A stretch of 64,000 bases of DNA from Aureispira sp964445645 (GTDB taxonomy: Bacteria > Bacteroidota > Bacteroidia > Chitinophagales > Saprospiraceae). The notes beneath the pieces are model-generated. The model was not told the DNA's origin and ran no database searches. It saw nothing but the letters and a program-made list of their open reading frames with translations. The stretch is taken from the NCBI GenBank assembly GCA_964445645.1, contig CAYULH010000004.1:27846-91845 (forward strand). Reading direction: 5' to 3'. Of this stretch, positions 58,807-64,000 are shown piece by piece (within the stretch, counting starts at the first letter, position 1; each line of letters opens with the position of its first letter). Position numbers and translations under genes: made by a program.

Positions 58807-60930
58807 ATGAATGTTTGGATTGCATACAACGACTTAGCACAAGAACAATTGGTCTTGACCACTCCCCCCTTTGCCAGTGGAGGAGAGGGCAGCCTGCACC
58901 ATATCGAAACCGAGGGTTACGAGGGTTTGGTAGCCAAGATTTACCACCCCCAAAAGCGCACCTTATTGCGGCAGCACAAGATTGGCTATTTGCAAAAGCA
59001 TCCGCCCAAGGAATTGGTGAAGGAAGCAGGCATTACCTTGGTTTGGCCCCAGCAATTGCTCTTGAATGAACAAAATGAATTCATTGGCTTTTTGATGCCC
59101 TTTGTAGAGGGCGAGAAATTGGAAATTTTGTCGCTGCCCAAGCTGGGTAAGCGTTACCAAACAGCCTGGCAAAATTATGATTTTTCGGTAGATGTGCGCC
59201 GCCATAATCGGCTATCGATGTGCTACAAAATAGCCCGTGCTATTGAGCAATTGCACCATACCGAGCGGTATGTGGTCATTGATATGAAGCCTGATAATAT
59301 TGTGATTCAGCCCAATGGCAGTGTGGCTTTGGTGGATTTGGATTCGATTGAGGTGGTCGAAAATGGCGAAACCTTGTATGATGCCCCTGTGGCAACCCCA
59401 GAATATACGCCGCCCGATAGCTATTGGGAAAATCCAGAGGTAGACCCCACACAGGAAGAGCCTTGGGATCGTTTTGGCTTGGCGGTTATTTTTTATAAGG
59501 TTTTGTTGGGCATTCATCCGTTTGCGGCTTCTACCAAGGGCATTCATGCCGAGGCCACCAGCTTGGCCGAAAAAATTGAGCAGGGTTTGTTTGTTCACCA
59601 TCCCGATATGCAGCCATACTTGAAGGTGATTCCAGCACAGCACGAGGAATACCAGCGTTTGCCCTTGGCGGTACAGCAGTTGTTTGAGCGTTGTTTTATA
59701 GAGGGGCATAGCCAGCCTTTTGCTCGACCCAGTGCCACCGAATGGGCGCATGTCTTGGAGGAATTTAACAACAGTGCCAGCTTGGACAGTGAGCGACTGA
59801 AAATTCCTGATTTTGCCTTGCAGCAACTGCCCAATCAATTGCAATTGCAGCAATTGCTACAGGTGCCATCGGTTGCTAATATTACACAGGAGAGCCAAGT
59901 AAAGGTGAATAAGCCCGTAGAAAAGAAGGAATTGGCAGAGGAGCATTTGCCGAGCGATTTGCAGGATTTGGATCAATTGCGTTCGCAGCGTTTTTTCAAT
60001 TTTATGGTGATGTTGCTGATTATGGTAGTGGCGGCGGCTGTTTCTATTGCCTTGCCTTGGCAGGCGGCGGCTGTGGGGGGCGTGCTTTTGTATTTGTTGT
60101 TTAATTATGGCACGTTCAAAACACGCAAATCGGCCGAGCGCAAACAAACGGTCAATGCTTTGTTGTCACAACAAAAAATACATTTTCAAGAATTGTTGTT
60201 CAAGGCGCAGGCTTATGAGGAACGCCTGCTGAACATTGTTAATATTCTGAAAAAGAACATCCAAAAAGCACAAAATCTCACCTTGGAGCATTTACTGGAG
60301 GATAGAAACATCTTGCAGGAGCGTTTGGAGCAGTTTCAACAATTTATCAAAGAACAAAAACGCAAATTGCGCCTTATTCAACGAGAACAACGCCAAAAAT
60401 ACCAGCAAATCAAGGAATATTATCAACAGCAAGTCCAAGAAAAAACAACTTTAGCCGATCTTAATTTGCCGACTATTCGCCAGCAAATTCTTTGGTTGCA
60501 ACGCCAAAAACGCTTGGGGCAATTGTCGCCCGAAGCCTTACAAAATTATGATTCCAATCTGGAAGCCTTGGAATTATTACAAACACAAGAACAAGTAGAA
60601 CGTGCGGATGCACAATATACTTATCATGAGAAAATAGAAGATTTGCTGTATCGGTGCCAAGAACGCCACAAGAGTTTGATAGCGGAGGTGGATATTTATC
60701 ATCAAAAAGTTACGCCTGAAAAATCGGTAGAAATTAAAAAATTGCTCCAAGAGCAACGCCAACGCTTGCAGGAAGTAGAGCGGGTGCAATATGATTTGGC
60801 TCGCTTGGAACGCCCATTGGAGGAACAAATAGAAATGTATCGCCGTGCCCAAAAAACAGCGGCCTTGTACGATAAAATCAATTACGGTCGCCATTTGATG
60901 GAAATGGTGGGCTTGGCGAAACCGCTGTAG
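58807..60930 (+). CDS. Membrane-bound Ser/Thr protein kinase-like protein with coiled-coil tail
   Basis: 707 residues. Kinase domain about 18-330: Gly loop FASGGEGSLHHI, Lys44 in LVAKIYHP, catalytic loop VIDMKPDNIVIQ (Asp159, Asn164), metal loop VDLDSIEV (DLD in place of DFG), and RFGLAVIFYKVLLGIHPF. Two adjacent membrane helices follow (about 398-437), then a long coiled coil (about 440-690; Gln/Glu/Arg-rich). Resembles the YegI/TerY-associated kinase group. The kinase side and coiled coil would both face the cytoplasm. No phosphatase or vWA partner is adjacent. The stop codon lies in the palindrome at 60925. Confidence 0.82.
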   Translation: MNVWIAYNDLAQEQLVLTTPPFASGGEGSLHHIETEGYEGLVAKIYHPQKRTLLRQHKIGYLQKHPPKELVKEAGITLVWPQQLLLNEQNEFIGFLMPFVEGEKLEILSLPKLGKRYQTAWQNYDFSVDVRRHNRLSMCYKIARAIEQLHHTERYVVIDMKPDNIVIQPNGSVALVDLDSIEVVENGETLYDAPVATPEYTPPDSYWENPEVDPTQEEPWDRFGLAVIFYKVLLGIHPFAASTKGIHAEATSLAEKIEQGLFVHHPDMQPYLKVIPAQHEEYQRLPLAVQQLFERCFIEGHSQPFARPSATEWAHVLEEFNNSASLDSERLKIPDFALQQLPNQLQLQQLLQVPSVANITQESQVKVNKPVEKKELAEEHLPSDLQDLDQLRSQRFFNFMVMLLIMVVAAAVSIALPWQAAAVGGVLLYLLFNYGTFKTRKSAERKQTVNALLSQQKIHFQELLFKAQAYEERLLNIVNILKKNIQKAQNLTLEHLLEDRNILQERLEQFQQFIKEQKRKLRLIQREQRQKYQQIKEYYQQQVQEKTTLADLNLPTIRQQILWLQRQKRLGQLSPEALQNYDSNLEALELLQTQEQVERADAQYTYHEKIEDLLYRCQERHKSLIAEVDIYHQKVTPEKSVEIKKLLQEQRQRLQEVERVQYDLARLERPLEEQIEMYRRAQKTAALYDKINYGRHLMEMVGLAKPL

Positions 60931-60956
60931 GGGCGTTTAGCAAAACGCCCCTACAG
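60925..60956. terminator. Palindrome between kinase and gdhA
   Basis: CTGTAGGGGCGTTT (60925-60938) pairs perfectly with AAACGCCCCTACAG (60943-60956), loop AGCA. It overlaps the kinase stop codon and lies 6 nt from the convergent gdhA stop. No U-tract; it looks like a widespread GTAGGGGCG-type intergenic palindrome that can act as a transcription stop or mRNA end. Confidence 0.65.
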
Positions 60957-60961
60957 CACCC

Positions 60962-62329
60962 CTACACTACCCCTTGATCGATCATGGCATTGGCTACTTT
61001 TACAAAACCTGCAATATTGGCTCCTTGAACGTAGTTGATGGTGGTGCTACCGTCAATTTTGCCGTATTCAACACATTTTTCGTGAATATTGTGCATAATT
61101 TCTTGTAATTTTTCATCTACTTTCTCCCGTGACCAAGAGGTTTGAATAGAGTTTTGTGACATTTCTAAGCCCGAGGTGGCTACACCACCTGCATTGGAGG
61201 CTTTGCCAGGAGCGTACAAAATTTGTGCTTCTAAAAAAGCAGCGGCTGCAGCGGCCGTTACAGGCATATTGGCTCCTTCGGCTACACAAGTGCAGCCATT
61301 GTCCAATAATGTTTTGGCTTCTTCTTCGTTCAATTCGTTTTGAGTGGCACAGGGCAAGGCTATCTCTACTTTTTCTGACCAAGGGCGTGCGCCTTCGTGA
61401 TAAACGGCCTCGGGATATTCTTCTGCGTATTCCTTGATGCGGCCACGGCGTTCATTCTTGAGTGCTTTGATAAAGGCCAACTTCTCTTCATCAATGCCTT
61501 CTTTGTCATAAATATAGCCACTGGAATCACTCATAGTCACGACCTTAGCTCCTAGTGCTATCGCTTTTTCACAAGCAAATTGTGCGACATTGCCTGCTCC
61601 CGAAATAGCAACCACCTTATCTTTTAGGTTATCGTCCTTGGTTTGAAGCATTTCTCTAACAAAATACACTAGGCCATAACCTGTTGCTTCTGGGCGCAAT
61701 CGAGAGCCGCCCCAATTAAATCCTTTGCCTGTTAGCACGCCTGTAAATTCATTGCGTAAACGGCGGTACTGTCCATATAGATACCCAATTTCTCTACTGC
61801 CTACCCCAATATCGCCTGCTGGCACATCTGTATCGGCATCTATGTGCCGTTGCAATTCAATCATAAAAGATTGACAAAATTTCATCACTTCATGGTCTGA
61901 TTTGCCTTTGGGGTCAAAATCTGAACCACCTTTGCCACCTCCCATTGCCAAAGTAGTTAGTGCATTTTTGAAGGTTTGTTCAAATCCTAAAAACTTAAGA
62001 ATGGATAAATTAACACTAGGATGAAAACGCAAGCCCCCCTTATAAGGCCCAATAGCACTGTTAAACTGCACTCTGTAACCTCTATTGATTTGGATATTGC
62101 CTGCATCATCTACCCAAGGCACACGAAACATAATTACACGTTCTGGTTCAACCATCCGTTCCAAAATTTTAGCTTTGGCATACTTAGGGTGTTCTTCGAT
62201 AAAGGGAATAACAACTTCTGCAACCTCTTGTACCGCTTGCAGAAATTCTTCCTCCTGCCCATCCTTGGCACGCACGGTTTGCATGAATGCTTCTATTTTT
62301 TGGTGTTGTTTTTTCTGGGAGTTACTCAT
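60962..62329 (-). CDS. gdhA: NADP-specific glutamate dehydrogenase
   Basis: 455 residues, the usual length of the hexameric NADP-type enzyme. SAIGPYKGGLRFHPSVN and TLAMGGGKGGSDFDPKGKSD include the catalytic Lys and glutamate-binding residues; AGDIGVGSREIGYLYGQYRR and NWGGSRLRPEATGYG follow. The Rossmann motif SGAGNVAQFACEKA is GAGNVA, typical of NADP enzymes. Assimilates ammonium: 2-oxoglutarate plus NH3 plus NADPH gives glutamate. Cytoplasmic. Single gene; it faces the kinase gene tail to tail. Confidence 0.97.
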   Translation of the reverse strand: MSNSQKKQHQKIEAFMQTVRAKDGQEEEFLQAVQEVAEVVIPFIEEHPKYAKAKILERMVEPERVIMFRVPWVDDAGNIQINRGYRVQFNSAIGPYKGGLRFHPSVNLSILKFLGFEQTFKNALTTLAMGGGKGGSDFDPKGKSDHEVMKFCQSFMIELQRHIDADTDVPAGDIGVGSREIGYLYGQYRRLRNEFTGVLTGKGFNWGGSRLRPEATGYGLVYFVREMLQTKDDNLKDKVVAISGAGNVAQFACEKAIALGAKVVTMSDSSGYIYDKEGIDEEKLAFIKALKNERRGRIKEYAEEYPEAVYHEGARPWSEKVEIALPCATQNELNEEEAKTLLDNGCTCVAEGANMPVTAAAAAAFLEAQILYAPGKASNAGGVATSGLEMSQNSIQTSWSREKVDEKLQEIMHNIHEKCVEYGKIDGSTTINYVQGANIAGFVKVANAMIDQGVV

Positions 62330-62443
62330 AGTTATTTGTTTTAGAAGTTATCCGTACAGCATGATGTTTGCTACAAAACAACTTCGATTGGTTAGATAAT
62401 AGACGTTTGCATTCTAGTATCAACTACCTAAAGATTCTACGTT

Positions 62444-63283
62444 CTACTTAGATTCTCCTTCCACTAATAACAAGCGAGTGCCTGTCCATTCATACAACTG
62501 GATATTTTGTTGTGTATAAATAGCTTGGCGTGCTTGGTTATAATAACCTTCTTCTTGGTGTAATTCTATGATATTACTACCTGTTTGATGTTCGTGGGGA
62601 TATTTATAATACGTATTAGAAAAGTGATTGTCGCCAAATCCTTGGCTCAAGACGGCCAATTGTTTCCAAACTAGACCATTCCACAATAAGGTTGCAGTAG
62701 CTGCCACGCCTCCGCAATAACCGTCACTGAATGCAATTTCAACAATTTCTTGGACTCCTGCTAGACCTTGATGGCCTCTCAAGCTAAGGTTAGTTTGCGT
62801 GTACAAAGTACCAATTGCAGCTAGGTGTATGCTGTCTATCCATTGATTGTTCTTACTTATACTAACAACTAATTCCAATTGTGGTTCGAAGTAAGTTCCA
62901 CGTTTTACTTTTTTAATTTGTTCTAGTCCATACAGAATAGTCCATCCTGTACTAGGATTTTGCTGCTTGGATAATGCCAAATCGCCCCCCCATACAAATA
63001 TTTCTTGGCCTTGATAATCGACTCGATACCAATTGGTTAAAAAACCCTTTCGTTTTTCGGTTTCGTCTAGACGTTCTAGGATAGTTAGGGCTGTTCCTAC
63101 TGGTAATGTTGCATAAAGCACAGCCTGTGTATCTGGTCCCCTATATACTTTTGTGGCGGGGTATAATGTCCAAGCCATTTCCCCCTCAGTGTGTTTCCGA
63201 TAAGGACTATCTCCCGTGTAATCTTCTTGTGCGGTACTGAGCAGTGGTACAAAACCAATTAACAATAACAATAAAAAGTGCAT
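62444..63283 (-). CDS. Secreted SH3b-domain protein
   Basis: 279 residues from MHFLLLLLIGFVPLLSTAQ (signal peptide). Residues about 35-100 form a bacterial SH3 domain: TKVYRGPDTQAVLYATLPVG, ALTILERLDETEKRKGFLTN, WYRVDYQGQEIFVWGGDLAL. The C-terminal 180 residues are beta-rich with no known family. SH3b domains commonly bind cell-wall or peptide ligands in the periplasm. An ATG eight codons upstream is possible, but the signal starts best at 63281-63283. 62 nt downstream of the NUDIX gene on the same strand, possibly co-transcribed. Confidence 0.78.
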   Translation of the reverse strand: MHFLLLLLIGFVPLLSTAQEDYTGDSPYRKHTEGEMAWTLYPATKVYRGPDTQAVLYATLPVGTALTILERLDETEKRKGFLTNWYRVDYQGQEIFVWGGDLALSKQQNPSTGWTILYGLEQIKKVKRGTYFEPQLELVVSISKNNQWIDSIHLAAIGTLYTQTNLSLRGHQGLAGVQEIVEIAFSDGYCGGVAATATLLWNGLVWKQLAVLSQGFGDNHFSNTYYKYPHEHQTGSNIIELHQEEGYYNQARQAIYTQQNIQLYEWTGTRLLLVEGESK

Positions 63284-63345
63284 GGTATAGCTTGAGTGAA
63301 TAATCATAGCACTTATAAGGCAAAAAGTAGTCCTTTTTTTATAGG

Positions 63346-63900
63346 CTACTTGCCCGCTTTCACCTCTAGCATGTATACTTCATTGTTGCCGTGGTGTACG
63401 CCCTGAAAATCGGGATCGGCCAAATAACGTTTTAACGCAAAATGATTGGAATAAAAAGCCAGCTCATTCCAAGGAATTTCATCCACATCAAACAAACGCA
63501 CTTCGGTTGTTTCATCTGCGGCAGCAAAATTGGGTTCATCCAACTTAGCCAAAAACAAAAAATAAACCTGATTGACGTGGCTAATATTGTATACCGTATG
63601 CAGACGTTCAATGATAACTTTGGCGCGCATTTCTTCCCAGACCTCTCGGGCAGCCCCCTGCATTACCGTTTCGCCATTTTCCATAAAGCCCGCAGGCAAA
63701 TTCCATTTGCCCCGTCTAGGCTCAATATCACGTTTACCTAACAAAATTTTATCCTCATGAAAAACCAAACAACCACAAACAATCTTAGGATTCTGATAAT
63801 GAATAGTGTCGCAATTAGAACAAATAAAACGATTGCGTGTATCACCAGCAGGAATTTGATATAATAGTGGCCCGTGGCCGCATTGACTACAAAAATTCAT
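63346..63900 (-). CDS. NUDIX hydrolase with zinc-ribbon N-terminus
   Basis: 184 residues. Zinc ribbon CSQCGHG ... FICSNCDTIHYQNPK (four Cys), then a NUDIX domain with box GFMENGETVMQGAAREVWEE; the last conserved Gly of the box is Arg (EEMRA). The arrangement matches the NudC-like/zinc-ribbon NUDIX proteins of Bacteroidota, shorter than true NADH pyrophosphatase NudC. It hydrolyses a nucleoside-diphosphate derivative, substrate unknown. The start is 46 nt from the end of repeat family A copy 3. Confidence 0.9.
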   Translation of the reverse strand: MNFCSQCGHGPLLYQIPAGDTRNRFICSNCDTIHYQNPKIVCGCLVFHEDKILLGKRDIEPRRGKWNLPAGFMENGETVMQGAAREVWEEMRAKVIIERLHTVYNISHVNQVYFLFLAKLDEPNFAAADETTEVRLFDVDEIPWNELAFYSNHFALKRYLADPDFQGVHHGNNEVYMLEVKAGK

Positions 63901-63946
63901 AAAATGAGGGTTGTCTACAAGAGATAAAATAACAGTGTTATGAAAT

Positions 63947-64000
63947 AATACTTCGTGGATTTTTTACTTTACTGATTCCTTTGTACACTGTACAAAGGAA
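63947..64000 (-). repeat. Family A interspersed repeat, end of copy 3
   Basis: AATACTTCGTGGATTTTTTA is the reverse complement of the right terminus of copies 1 and 2. After ACTTT the sequence departs and shows a different inner hairpin, TCCTTTGTAC (63977-63986) with GTACAAAGGA (63990-63999). The copy runs off the window. Its terminus points toward the NUDIX gene start, the same orientation to the downstream gene as in copies 1 and 2. Confidence 0.7.

Overview
The window looks like a chromosomal contig of a Bacteroidota bacterium, probably a gliding, Saprospira-like marine lineage. The evidence: two secreted proteins end in type IX secretion (T9SS) sorting domains; there is a Bacteroidota-type DUF3109 protein and divergent M19-like secreted proteins; promoters fit TTG-N19/20-TAnnTTTG; Shine-Dalgarno sequences are essentially absent; the DNA is AT-rich. 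Genus is an inference. A run of 46 Ns (54037-54082) lies inside valS.

Layout. 1-6.3 kb: a truncated PrsW-type protease, a MurG-like glycosyltransferase, two tiny lipoproteins, an M19-like secreted protein, a DUF1905 protein, a lipoprotein fused to an HtrA-type protease, and a frameshifted HigA antitoxin. 6.5-13.9 kb: tRNA-Leu(CAA), topB, a PIN-domain protein translationally coupled to a PAS histidine kinase, and a MarC membrane protein. 14-21.6 kb, all on the minus strand: a PemK/MazF-like toxin with a membrane partner, a second M19-like protein, two tandem GH73-LysM glucosaminidases and an O-methyltransferase. 22-33 kb, mostly plus strand: a secreted caspase plus papain-type protease pair, a 1368-residue T9SS carbohydrate-binding/cytochrome protein, and a cytochrome c/copper monooxygenase-like T9SS protein. 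33-44 kb: pfkA, cysQ, a DEAD-box helicase, an MscS channel, a PpiC isomerase, a DUF3109 protein and a UbiA prenyltransferase. 44-51 kb: a response regulator with an altered GAFTGA loop, a CoA-binding protein, a choline-transporter-like symporter divergent from phosphatidylcholine synthase (pcs), and an ABC-F ATPase. 51-64 kb: an orphan cytosine methyltransferase, valS, an AT-rich patch of three unfamiliar genes, a Ser/Thr kinase, gdhA, an SH3-domain protein and a NUDIX hydrolase.

The clearest functional unit is the divergent pair at 46.1-48.6 kb. A symporter strongly resembling animal high-affinity choline transporters faces a phosphatidylcholine synthase that carries the full Pcs signature. 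This suggests choline is imported to make phosphatidylcholine directly.

The most unusual non-coding signal is a set of interspersed intergenic repeats: family A (three copies, each ending 13-46 nt before a start codon), family B (two copies with swapped interiors) and family C (one full copy and one end fragment). They share a roughly 37-nt GAGCTC-centred module that appears cleanly inserted in one copy of A and one copy of B and is reiterated in C. There is also a 312-bp inverted-repeat element and a fourfold tandem array of about 105-bp hairpin units.
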